Shown here: positions 9,723 through 17,813 of the stretch, in pieces
Layout: every line of letters starts with the position of its first letter
Numbering within the stretch: position 1 is the first letter of the stretch
Assembly (NCBI GenBank): GCA_947625935.1
Contig: CANQQE010000006.1
Coordinates: 1-64,000 of the forward strand
Direction: 5' to 3'
Length of the DNA stretch: 64,000 bases
From: an uncultured Muribaculaceae bacterium
GTDB lineage: Bacteria > Bacteroidota > Bacteroidia > Bacteroidales > Muribaculaceae
Made by a program: the position numbers and the translations under genes
The notes under the pieces: generated by a model
Seen by the model: the letters and a program-made list of their open reading frames with translations, nothing else
What the model was told of the DNA's origin: nothing
The model's database searches: none

Positions 9723-10406
9723 ATGAAAAAGTTTATTTTAAGAGGACTCGCCGCACTGATGCTAATCTCGGCGCCATGCACGGTCTATGCCCAAATGTCG
9801 GCTAAGGAACAGCGCAAAGAGCGTCAGGAACTCGCTAAAGCGTCGAAAAAGGAACTGAATGAAAAGGCGAGCAAAGCCGCACGCAAGGAAGCAAAAAAAT
9901 TGACCAAGGAAGGGTGGAAGACTACTCCCGGAGCTTTGCCGATAGATAAGCAATTGGATCGGTCGTACATGATGCAATACCAGTATGACCAGGACGGTTA
10001 TCCCAAATTCATCATGGCCGAGGCTATGAGCGTGGGAGGCAACTATGACGCCGCCAAAATGCAGGCACTCGAGCTTGCCAAACAAAATCTCGCAGGCCAG
10101 ATACAGACCGAAATAACCGCTATCATTGAAACCACCGTCGCCAATGAGCAGATGGATCAAAGCACCGCAGCATCGCTGACCAAAAGCGTGCTCGCGAGCA
10201 AAAATCTCATATCGCAGAGCATCGGGCGAGTGCTGCCTATCGTTGAGACCTATCGCGTGGCAAACGGCAACGGCCGAGAGGTGCTTGTGCGCGTGGCCTA
10301 TAGCATGGATATGGCAAAAGCGGCAGCCAAACGCGCAATCAAAAAAGACCTTGAATCGCAAGGAGAGTCTCTGCACAATGACCTCGACAATCTTCTCGGC
10401 TGGTAA
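9723..10406 (+). CDS. Exported LPP20-like protein, first gene of caspase operon
   Basis: Function unknown. The 227-aa product starts with a signal peptide (MKKFILRGLAALMLISAP, cleavage near VYA-Q), which is why the start at 9723 was chosen over longer in-frame options. A Lys/Glu/Ala-rich, probably coiled-coil segment follows (residues 25-60). The C-terminal half (KMQALELAKQNLAGQI through the VLVRVAYSMD segment) resembles the LPP20/FlgT-N type fold: an Ala-rich helix of repeated A-x3-A spacing, then strands ending in a VRVAYS motif. Only 3 bp separate it from the next gene. The fold likeness is by eye only; exported location is fairly sure. Confidence 0.7.
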   Translation: MKKFILRGLAALMLISAPCTVYAQMSAKEQRKERQELAKASKKELNEKASKAARKEAKKLTKEGWKTTPGALPIDKQLDRSYMMQYQYDQDGYPKFIMAEAMSVGGNYDAAKMQALELAKQNLAGQIQTEITAIIETTVANEQMDQSTAASLTKSVLASKNLISQSIGRVLPIVETYRVANGNGREVLVRVAYSMDMAKAAAKRAIKKDLESQGESLHNDLDNLLGW

Positions 10407-10409
10407 AGC

Positions 10410-11279
10410 ATGAAAAAATTTCTCTTATCACTCTTGTCGCTGATGGCAGCAATCGGGGTATTCGCACAGAAAACCAAAAAAGTTTCCGCTGAATATACCC
10501 TGATTGCGCCGGAAACGACATCAATCGAGAAAGCCAAACATATCGCGGTCGAAAAGGCTAAAGTCGACGCTATCGAAAAAGCGTTCGGCTCCCATGTTTC
10601 CCAAATCAACGTCACGAAAATAGAAAACCTCAACGGGAAATCAACCATTAATTTCTCATCAAGCGGCGGCAGCGAGGTAAAGGGAGAATGGATTGAATTT
10701 CTGACAGAACCGCATTATGACATAACCTATGCCGACAATATGCTAAATGTCTCGGTGTCGTTCAAAGGCATGGTGAGAGAAATAACCACCCAGCGGACTG
10801 CCATTGACGCAACTATAATGCGTAACGGGGTGGGGAAACAATTTGAGGATAACGACTTCTATTCAGGTGACGAAATGTATCTGTCGTTCACCTCCCCCGT
10901 TCAAGGTTATATGTTAGCCTACCTCGTAGACGGCGACAACGCTTACCGCCTACTACCCTATCGGCGGGAAAAGACGCCCCATGTGAAAATCGAGACAACC
11001 GACCCAATTTTGTTCTTCGATAAAAAGTCGGTGGCTCCATCAAAGCGAAGGCTCACTGACGAATATGTCCTGACCGCATCACAACCGCTTGAAATCAACA
11101 CCATCTATATCATATTCTCACCAAACTACATTTCAAAAGCGATTGATACTGTTGACGGGAAAGGGACACCCCACAGTTTAGGAGCATCGGAGTTCCACAA
11201 GTGGCTCTCCTCCGCAAGACGACAAGACTACAACCTTGTGGTCAAAGAAATACCAATCACAATTCAGCAGAAGGAATGA
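10410..11279 (+). CDS. Exported FlgT-N/DUF4384-like protein
   Basis: Role unknown. The 289-aa protein has a signal peptide (MKKFLLSLLSLMAAIGVFAQ). Residues ~25-130 have the Ala-rich helix and later strands of a FlgT-N/LPP20-like domain (IEKAKHIAVEKAKVDAIEKA). Residues ~140-250 look like DUF4384: YLSFTSPVQGYMLAYLVDG followed by YRLLPY. DUF4384 is repeatedly found fused to or beside caspase-fold peptidases in other bacteria, and the next gene here encodes one. Its stop overlaps that gene's ATG (ATGA), which implies translational coupling. The DUF assignment should be confirmed by profile search. Confidence 0.7.
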   Translation: MKKFLLSLLSLMAAIGVFAQKTKKVSAEYTLIAPETTSIEKAKHIAVEKAKVDAIEKAFGSHVSQINVTKIENLNGKSTINFSSSGGSEVKGEWIEFLTEPHYDITYADNMLNVSVSFKGMVREITTQRTAIDATIMRNGVGKQFEDNDFYSGDEMYLSFTSPVQGYMLAYLVDGDNAYRLLPYRREKTPHVKIETTDPILFFDKKSVAPSKRRLTDEYVLTASQPLEINTIYIIFSPNYISKAIDTVDGKGTPHSLGASEFHKWLSSARRQDYNLVVKEIPITIQQKE

Positions 11280-12520
11280 ACAGTTTATCGAAAGTTTTTT
11301 TGATAGCCGCCGTGTGGGCTACGTCATCTCTCTCGGCATTGGCCTATACCCTTGAAGATTACGATAGAGCCATGAGACGCGGTGACTACAGTCAGGCTAT
11401 CACCGTGATGAACGACATCATCAATCACAGCGAGACAAAGACCGGCGACTATTATTACAAAAGAGCTTGCGCCTATGAAAAGAACGGGAATTTTGTCTAT
11501 GCAGCCATCGATTGCGGAACAGCACTAAGTCATTCGGCTGACAACAAGAGCTATTACTTGCTCCGCGCCCGTTGCAAGTATAAAATCAATGACCCTACAT
11601 ACATAGCCGACGCTGAAAAAGCCGGAGAGGAGGGGCTTGCGATGATAAAAAAGGATAGAAACAGAGGCCGCACACATAGTTCAAACTACCCATCCACGCC
11701 ATTAAGGAACTCAGACCTGTCAAGGCCATCGGATGTTGACATCAACATCCCTCTAACCTCACATCGCAACGAGAACTCATTCGCGTTAATCCTGTGTATA
11801 GAGAATTATCTTGAAAACAATATATCCCGGGTGGATTACGCTATTAATGACGGGAGAAAATTCAAGGAATATTGCATAAAAACACTGGGTATCCCAGAAA
11901 ACAACATTCATCTGCGGACCGATGCCACGCTCAACCAATTTCGGCAAGACCTCAAATGGGCAAACGGTATTTCAGACGCATTTGGCGAGAAAGCCAACCT
12001 GATCGTCTATTACTCAGGGCACGGAATGCCCGACGAAAGGTCAAGAAAAGCCTATCTGCTGCCTGCGGACGGAATAGCCAACGACCCGGAGAGCGGTTAT
12101 CCGCTGTCACAACTCTACCAGGAACTCGGAGAGATGAATTTCAACTCATCGCTTGTGCTGCTTGACGCCTGCTTCAGCGGTTCAAAAAAAGATGGCGAGA
12201 TGCTCACCAAGTCGAAGGGAGTGGCCATAAAACCCGATCCCGAGGAACTTACGGGAAATGTCGCCGTGCTGTCAGCTACGCAGTCTGACGACACCGCTTA
12301 TTTTGACGATGAAAACGGACACGGGCTGTTCACATATTTCATTCTAAAAAAACTTCAGCTCACCAAAGGCAACGTCACTATTTCAGATTTGGCAGATTAT
12401 GTAACCGATAATGTGAAAAAGACCTCTGTGCTGAAGAAATCAAAAATGCAGTCGCCCACCATTGAGTATTCGTGTGACAGTTCGGTCGATTTGGAAAAAG
12501 TTAACCTGCAACGTCGATGA
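11276..12520 (+). CDS. Exported TPR-caspase (peptidase C14-like)
   Basis: Predicted caspase-fold cysteine protease of the cell envelope. The start at 11276 gives a signal peptide (MNSLSKVFLIAAVWATSSLSALA) and overlaps the upstream stop; the longer in-frame ORF does not. Residues ~25-110 resemble TPR units (DYYYKRACAYEKNGNF). The caspase domain spans about 165-400: strand SFALILCIENY, then IVYYSGHGMP with catalytic His249, and SLVLLDACFSGS with catalytic Cys299. Both dyad residues are intact, so activity is plausible. Family members (metacaspases, orthocaspases) usually cut after Arg or Lys, but specificity here is unknown. It is third in a six-gene operon; its neighbours are candidate substrates or partners. 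Confidence 0.85.
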   Translation: MNSLSKVFLIAAVWATSSLSALAYTLEDYDRAMRRGDYSQAITVMNDIINHSETKTGDYYYKRACAYEKNGNFVYAAIDCGTALSHSADNKSYYLLRARCKYKINDPTYIADAEKAGEEGLAMIKKDRNRGRTHSSNYPSTPLRNSDLSRPSDVDINIPLTSHRNENSFALILCIENYLENNISRVDYAINDGRKFKEYCIKTLGIPENNIHLRTDATLNQFRQDLKWANGISDAFGEKANLIVYYSGHGMPDERSRKAYLLPADGIANDPESGYPLSQLYQELGEMNFNSSLVLLDACFSGSKKDGEMLTKSKGVAIKPDPEELTGNVAVLSATQSDDTAYFDDENGHGLFTYFILKKLQLTKGNVTISDLADYVTDNVKKTSVLKKSKMQSPTIEYSCDSSVDLEKVNLQRR

Positions 12521-13614
12521 GAAGAACCATTATCCAACTGATAGCCTTCATATTCTTCGTAAGCGGGATGGGACAATCCCCCCTGCGGAAAGTTATCTAT
12601 ACTTTTGACATCAATGAGGAGCTTTATGCTCATGAATACCTTTCAAACATGAAAATCGCAGGCAATAAGTTTGCTTGCGTCGTCAGAAATAAGGTTAATT
12701 CAAAGCTGTCGTTCATTTTAAACGGAGCGACATTGGTCACGGCCAAAAAATTGGAAATACACTGGGTAGACCCCTACTCCAGAAACAACTGCATATATTC
12801 ATACGCGGATGACAATTCGCAAGAGTATATCGTCATTGACGGTAATAAATACGGCCCGTTTGAAGAAATCGCTTATATCCAGCACGCCAATATGAACAAC
12901 TGGGACGGTACCCCCAACTTAGACTTGAGATACAACAAGAACACGTTTAAATTCAAGAGGATGGGAAAAGTATACCGCCACGACAATGACGGCTCGATAT
13001 ATGAGTGTGACGGAGACAATCCATGGGGAGCGACAGAAAGGAGCAATCCAACATACCACAGCCGTGACGGCCTCCATAAAGCTCAGTTCTCGATGAACTA
13101 TCATTTGCTCACAGTGGACGGTATACCATATGTGCTGCCGGTTGATGTCGACGCACGAAACATCAATGTCGGGGAAATCGCAGTGACCGATTACGGTACA
13201 GTCGTAGCCAGCATGAACTACCATGACGGCACCGAATGGGTATATAAATCTTTTGTCATAGGCAACAATTCATTGGAGTTAATAAAAAGTAACGAATACT
13301 TTGAACCCGAAACCGGCACCATAGTCCGAAAAAGCGACAACCAAACCCCGTCGCGTCCCCAATTGTCAGGGTTTGACGAGTGGAGAGATGAGAACGGCAA
13401 TTGGATTTATAAAATAAATTACTCTTTGCAGGACAAAACCAACCGACATTTCTTCACGGCAAACTGGGCATACAAGTATGTCATGATTGATGATAAGAAA
13501 TTTGGGCACACTACCCCTTTCTACGCATTTTACGATGACACCAACGACGCATTCGGCTGGGTCACGGTAGAAGGGAGGCAGCTTGTGCTCTATACCTACA
13601 GACTGTCAAAATGA
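12517..13614 (+). CDS. Exported orphan beta-repeat protein in caspase operon
   Basis: I do not recognise a family. The 365-aa product has a signal peptide (MRRTIIQLIAFIFFVSGMGQ). The mature part is rich in Asn, Asp, Tyr and aromatic residues and repeats a loose unit of strand then V-I-D-G-x-x-Y-G-P-F (YIVIDGNKYGPF near residue 110, LLTVDGIPYVLP near 200, YVMIDDKKFGHTTPF near 325), which suggests a beta-propeller or stacked beta-sheet protein. There are few cysteines and no catalytic motif is evident. Its ATG overlaps the caspase stop (ATGA), and its own stop overlaps the next ATG the same way. Substrate, inhibitor or scaffold of the caspase are all possible. Confidence 0.65.
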   Translation: MRRTIIQLIAFIFFVSGMGQSPLRKVIYTFDINEELYAHEYLSNMKIAGNKFACVVRNKVNSKLSFILNGATLVTAKKLEIHWVDPYSRNNCIYSYADDNSQEYIVIDGNKYGPFEEIAYIQHANMNNWDGTPNLDLRYNKNTFKFKRMGKVYRHDNDGSIYECDGDNPWGATERSNPTYHSRDGLHKAQFSMNYHLLTVDGIPYVLPVDVDARNINVGEIAVTDYGTVVASMNYHDGTEWVYKSFVIGNNSLELIKSNEYFEPETGTIVRKSDNQTPSRPQLSGFDEWRDENGNWIYKINYSLQDKTNRHFFTANWAYKYVMIDDKKFGHTTPFYAFYDDTNDAFGWVTVEGRQLVLYTYRLSK

Positions 13615-14270
13615 TATTTAACCTAATCTGTTCGTTAATCCTGTCGTATTTCGGGAGCTGCCCAAAAGAAGCCGGTGAAGCAATGGACTTCCTGAAGGAT
13701 AACCGAAACGAGATAATCTCTACCACGCCCCAACTGTCGAGTTCAGAACGGGCGATGGCTCTTGCAATTGTCGCGCCTGAAATCAGTCAATTTTCTAAGG
13801 TGGTCGATTATTTTGAGCTTCGCTCGCTGTATATCCTTTATCTGAATGGCGGGACGGCCGATTTCAGTGTCGGACCGTTCCAGATGAAACCAAGTTTCAT
13901 TGAGGATATGGAAAAATTCGTCGCCGGCTCAAATGAATTGAAAAAGGAGTATTCAAGTCTAATACCCGACGGAAGCGAACGAGAAAAGAGAGCATTCAGG
14001 TTGAACAAACTCGCCACAATCAAGGGTGAGCTTCAATATCTCAGTCTCTTTATCTCGATAGCCAAATCGCTGACTGACGACATAAGATTCAAGGATGCGG
14101 AACAACGGCTCAAGCACTGGGCCACACTCTACAATTCAGGATTAAACCTTAGCGGAGATAAAATCGCCCGGCTTCAGTCAAAAAAAATGTTTCCCCGCAG
14201 GGAGAAGCGGTTCAATTATTCCGATATAGCTTGTGAATTTTTTAATGAGATAATTAAATATGACTGGTAA
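13611..14270 (+). CDS. Possible lysozyme-fold envelope protein
   Basis: Uncertain function. The 219-aa protein begins with a short hydrophobic stretch ending FGSC (residues 13-17), which could be a signal or a degenerate lipobox. Residues ~45-100 recall lytic transglycosylases: an Ala-rich helix (SERAMALAIVAPEIS, with Glu57 where the catalytic acid would sit), then FSVGPFQMKPSF (G88-P94), which matches the G-x-F-Q-x-x-P signature after the active site. The C-terminal half is helical and ends LKHWATLYNSG, like the helix following the cleft in such enzymes. It overlaps the genes on both sides by 4 and 11 bp. The call rests on motif spacing alone. Confidence 0.55.
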   Translation: MIFNLICSLILSYFGSCPKEAGEAMDFLKDNRNEIISTTPQLSSSERAMALAIVAPEISQFSKVVDYFELRSLYILYLNGGTADFSVGPFQMKPSFIEDMEKFVAGSNELKKEYSSLIPDGSEREKRAFRLNKLATIKGELQYLSLFISIAKSLTDDIRFKDAEQRLKHWATLYNSGLNLSGDKIARLQSKKMFPRREKRFNYSDIACEFFNEIIKYDW

Positions 14271-15723
14271 ACTTAAATCAATATCGCTAATTGTCGCAGC
14301 AGCGCTTTCAAGTGCGGCCGCAACCGAAGGACACGCCCAAGACCCCAAGGAGGTGTATGAATCATTCAAGCAGAGAGCAGAGAACGATTACAACAGTTTC
14401 AGAGACAATTGCAACAAAAAATACGCCCAATTCCTAAAGAAAGCATGGGAAAGCTATGAAAGCAAGGCCCCGACAGCTATTCCTCAAGAGAAAAACAAGA
14501 TTCCTCCAAAACCATACAAACCTAACGACGACCGCCCGCGCACAACCGAGCCGGTGAGCATCGAACCGGTAAAAACCAGCCCACGACCAAAGCCGGTAGC
14601 GCCCATAAAGGAAAACAAAGGCAAATTGGAGAATCGTTTCCCCACCAATTTCTTCGGCTTGGAATGCGGGGTCAGGCTACCCCAATCGGCAAAGAACAGC
14701 ATCAGAGACTGCAGCCCCGAGTCAATATCATCGGCATGGGAACGACTTAGCGGGTCGGAAATGGATAATGCCATACGCGATTGCCTTGAGGTGAGAGTCA
14801 AAAACAAACTTTGCGACTGGGCCTATCTGATGTTTCTCGACCATCTGAGCCGACAGTTTTGCAGTGATGCAAACAGCGCGACAATGCTCATGTCATATAT
14901 CTATTGCCAATCGGGCTACCAAATGAGATTAGGAACTGACGGGGCTAAACTCATCATGATGTACGGAAGCGACAACAGAGTCTACAATAAATGTTATTTC
15001 ATGCTCGACGGCGTGAGATTCTATCCTTACGGCGAGCCTTCGGAATCGCTAAGGATATGTAATACAAAATTTGAGGGTGAGACACCTATGTCGCTTTCAA
15101 TCACCGACGAACAACGATTAGGCAACCATCTCTCACCGCTCAGGGAAATAGCGTCAAAACGATATGACGATATGAAGATAACGACACAAGTCCCATCGGA
15201 TCTTATCGAGTTTTACAACAACTATCCGACATTCGCTGTTGACGACAACCCATTGACCCGCTGGGCCTCATATGCCAACACTCCACTGGCCAACCATACG
15301 AAAACGCTCATGTATCCGGCACTGAAGAAAAGCCTTGGCGATTGTTCGGAAGAAAGCGGCGCGAACAAACTTCTAAATTGGGTTCAGACTGGATTTGTCT
15401 ATGAATATGACGACAAAGTGTGGGGCCACGACCGGGCGTTTTTCGCAGAGGAAAGCCTGTATTATCCTTATTGTGACTGCGAAGACAGGTCAATATTATT
15501 TTCCAGATTGATACGCGACCTTTTAAATCTCGACGTTGCTTTAATCTACTATCCCGGTCATCTCGCAACAGCGGTTGCTTTCAATGAGAATGTCGATGGG
15601 GACGCCATGATAATCAATGGCCGCCGTTTCGTGATATGCGACCCGACATATATAGGCGCACCAGTCGGTTCTCAGATGCCCGGACTTGAATATGATAAAG
15701 CTCAAGCAATCATACTGAAATAA
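14260..15723 (+). CDS. Exported transglutaminase-like cysteine protein
   Basis: Last gene of the operon, overlapping the previous one by 11 bp. The 487-aa product has a signal peptide (ending near GHAQ), a charged, probably coiled-coil N-terminus (residues 27-75), a Pro/Lys-rich linker (about 78-120) and a folded C-terminal part. There CDCEDRS holds Cys407, PGHLATAV holds His434 and ICDPTYIG holds Asp461, the order and spacing of a transglutaminase/protease catalytic triad. Seven or so further cysteines are unusual for a periplasmic Bacteroidales protein. It could cross-link or cleave proteins or amides; nothing in the sequence settles which. The triad reading is strong, the substrate unknown. 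Confidence 0.75.
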   Translation: MTGKLKSISLIVAAALSSAAATEGHAQDPKEVYESFKQRAENDYNSFRDNCNKKYAQFLKKAWESYESKAPTAIPQEKNKIPPKPYKPNDDRPRTTEPVSIEPVKTSPRPKPVAPIKENKGKLENRFPTNFFGLECGVRLPQSAKNSIRDCSPESISSAWERLSGSEMDNAIRDCLEVRVKNKLCDWAYLMFLDHLSRQFCSDANSATMLMSYIYCQSGYQMRLGTDGAKLIMMYGSDNRVYNKCYFMLDGVRFYPYGEPSESLRICNTKFEGETPMSLSITDEQRLGNHLSPLREIASKRYDDMKITTQVPSDLIEFYNNYPTFAVDDNPLTRWASYANTPLANHTKTLMYPALKKSLGDCSEESGANKLLNWVQTGFVYEYDDKVWGHDRAFFAEESLYYPYCDCEDRSILFSRLIRDLLNLDVALIYYPGHLATAVAFNENVDGDAMIINGRRFVICDPTYIGAPVGSQMPGLEYDKAQAIILK

Positions 15724-15728
15724 AACGA

Positions 15729-15750
15729 AAGGGGAACTATCTCCCCCCTT
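15729..15750 (+). terminator. Hairpin just after the transglutaminase-like gene
   Basis: A short GC-rich hairpin (AAGGGGA/TCTCCCCCCTT region) begins 5 bp after the stop codon. It has no clear T-run and may act with the larger hairpin that follows. Confidence 0.35.
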
Positions 15751-15761
15751 ATCTGTAAGAA

Positions 15762-15801
15762 CGAATAACGGCGTGCCGCATCGGCGGCACGCCGTTATTC
15801 G
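15762..15801. terminator. Perfect 18-bp hairpin between convergent genes
   Basis: CGAATAACGGCGTGCCGC pairs exactly with its complement across an ATCG loop. It lies between the plus-strand caspase operon and minus-strand glmM and probably stops transcription from both sides. It lacks a long T-run on either strand. Confidence 0.6.
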
Positions 15802-15826
15802 GGTTATCAATGTTGTCGATAAAGTA

Positions 15827-17212
15827 TCAAATCATTGCGTTGATGACATCTTTGATTTGCTGGGCGAGTTTATCGGCTTGCTCCATGGTGTGTGCCTCGG
15901 AATATATGCGGATAATCGGCTCAGTATTTGATTTGCGCAGGTGAACCCATGAATCGGCAAAATCAATTTTAACTCCATCGATAGCGGTAATCTTTTCAGA
16001 AGCGAATTTCGTTTTAACCGCTTCAAGAATGGCATCCACATCGATAGCGGGAGTTAATTCTATCTTGTTTTTGGCTATGGCATAAGCCGGGTATTCCTTT
16101 TTAAGCTCGCTGACTTTTTTGCCTTTCTTGGCAAGAAGCGTGAGGAAGAGAGCGACACCTACAAGAGCGTCACGACCATAATGGCTGGCGGGGTAAATCA
16201 CGCCTCCGTTGCCCTCTCCGCCAATCACGGCTCCGGTTTCTTTCATCTTGGTCACCACGTTGACCTCGCCGACAGCCGCCGCATTGTAATCACAGCCATG
16301 GGCATTGGTCACATCGCGCAGAGCACGCGATGAGCTAAGGTTGGATACAGTTGCACCTGGAGTTTTCGACAGCACATAGTCGGCCACAGCCACAAGAGTA
16401 TATTCCTCGACGAACATTTCACCGTTTTCCATCACTATTGCCAGACGATCCACATCGGGGTCTACCACGAAACCGACATCGGCCTTGCCTGTGCGCATAA
16501 GATCGGCAATCTGGGTGAGATTTTCAGGAATTGGCTCAGGAGTATGCGCGAAACGTCCCGTAGCCTCGCAGTTAAGCTCAATAACATTCTTCACTCCCAG
16601 AGCACGGAGCAACTGTGGGATAACCACACCGCCAACCGAATTGACCGCATCGACAGCAACAGTGAAATCAGCCTTCCTGATGGCTTCGACATCGACTAAA
16701 TCAAGCGCAAGCACGCTCTCAATGTGACGACGATTGTAAGTGTTATTGATGTATTCATGTCCGAGGTCGTCAACTTCAGCAAAAGTGTATTCATCGGCCT
16801 CGGCTATGCGCAACACCTCTTTGCCCTGAGCATCGTTAAGGAACTCCCCGTTCTCATTGAGGAGTTTCAAAGCATTCCACTGTTTAGGATTGTGGGAGGC
16901 CGTGAGAATGATACCGCCACAGGCTTTTTCTCCGACCACGGCCAGTTCCGTTGTCGGTGTCGACGCCAGACCGATGTTGACCACATCAAATCCCATGCCT
17001 GTCAATGTTCCGACAACCACATCTTTGACCATAGCACCCGACAGACGGGCATCTCGTCCCACGACAATGCAATTGGAGTCGCGGGTCGTGTTCTTACGGA
17101 TAAAAGTAGCGTAAGCGGCTGTGAATTTCACAAGATCGAGGGGACTAAGGCCCTCACCGGGACGACCGCCAATCGTGCCGCGGATACCTGAAATTGATTT
17201 TATAAGCGACAT
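15827..17212 (-). CDS. glmM: Phosphoglucosamine mutase
   Basis: Interconverts glucosamine 6-phosphate and glucosamine 1-phosphate on the way to UDP-GlcNAc for peptidoglycan and LPS. The 461-aa alpha-D-phosphohexomutase has the phosphoserine loop ILTASHNPKQWNALK (Ser near residue 102), the metal loop DPDVDRLA and the sugar loop GEGNGGVI; the C-terminal phosphate-binding RKSNTEPIIR is intact. The GIRGTIGG start and the GEGNGG loop fit phosphoglucosamine rather than phosphomannomutase. It is the third gene of a minus-strand set with nrnA and a DUF4827 lipoprotein, an order common in Bacteroidales. Alternative: a related phosphomannomutase of this clade. Confidence 0.88.
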   Translation of the reverse strand: MSLIKSISGIRGTIGGRPGEGLSPLDLVKFTAAYATFIRKNTTRDSNCIVVGRDARLSGAMVKDVVVGTLTGMGFDVVNIGLASTPTTELAVVGEKACGGIILTASHNPKQWNALKLLNENGEFLNDAQGKEVLRIAEADEYTFAEVDDLGHEYINNTYNRRHIESVLALDLVDVEAIRKADFTVAVDAVNSVGGVVIPQLLRALGVKNVIELNCEATGRFAHTPEPIPENLTQIADLMRTGKADVGFVVDPDVDRLAIVMENGEMFVEEYTLVAVADYVLSKTPGATVSNLSSSRALRDVTNAHGCDYNAAAVGEVNVVTKMKETGAVIGGEGNGGVIYPASHYGRDALVGVALFLTLLAKKGKKVSELKKEYPAYAIAKNKIELTPAIDVDAILEAVKTKFASEKITAIDGVKIDFADSWVHLRKSNTEPIIRIYSEAHTMEQADKLAQQIKDVINAMI

Positions 17213-17234
17213 TATAACTTCATTTTTAGGGTTA

Positions 17235-17813
17235 TTAAATCTGACTCTTGAAATATCTCACATTATAAAGATAAGGGATGACGTTGGCAATCTCGCTCTG
17301 GAAACCATACTGGGATTTAATCACGAGATTCACCTCGCAATCTATGCCGAGATAAGCCAGAGGGAGCTGAATGCCGGCCCCGTACTGTGCCGACGAGGCT
17401 AATGTGTAGTTACCGAAACGGAAACTTGTCGCATTGTACTCAAAATCGTTGGCATTCCCCTCATACAGAAAATCGCCTGTTTTAGCCCAATAATTCAGGT
17501 TGCTACGGGTGAATCTGAAGAAAATGAGCTGATCGGACTTGGCTTTATCTTTAAGATTGCCTGACCGGATGACCTGCATATATACCATCCCATCCTCATC
17601 CATGCGGTAGAAAGGAGCGTCGGGGCCTTCCTCAAAAATAGAATCGGCAGGCACAGAATTGACGACCCTGTTGTCGGCCAAATAGCTGTTGACCGACTTT
17701 ATTTCATCGTTGAGCAAGTCGGCATAACTTTTGCTGTCATCGCAAGAGGTGACAGCCATCATGGCCGGAATCGCAACAATAACCGACATTAACGCTTTAA
17801 GAAACTTTTCCAT
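17235..17813 (-). CDS. DUF4827-type lipoprotein
   Basis: Function unknown. The start at 17813 gives a 192-aa protein with a lipoprotein signal ending AVTSC, so it is probably anchored to the cell envelope; the longer in-frame ORF runs into the end of nrnA. The mature domain (DDSKSYADLLNDEIKSVNSYL, later FFRFTRSNLNYW and LPLAYLGIDCEVNLVIKSQYG) matches my recollection of the Bacteroidales family DUF4827, which is usually encoded between nrnA and glmM, exactly as here. It has features of an FKBP-like strand pattern in the C-terminal half, but no activity can be claimed. The nrnA stop lies inside its first codons (17-bp overlap). Confidence 0.8.
   Translation of the reverse strand: MEKFLKALMSVIVAIPAMMAVTSCDDSKSYADLLNDEIKSVNSYLADNRVVNSVPADSIFEEGPDAPFYRMDEDGMVYMQVIRSGNLKDKAKSDQLIFFRFTRSNLNYWAKTGDFLYEGNANDFEYNATSFRFGNYTLASSAQYGAGIQLPLAYLGIDCEVNLVIKSQYGFQSEIANVIPYLYNVRYFKSQI

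Noticed and set aside
9762..10376. Antisense 204-codon ORF opposite the LPP20-like gene
   Set aside because: Rich in Cys, His and Phe with no family features; it is a mirror of the strongly supported signal-peptide gene on the plus strand.
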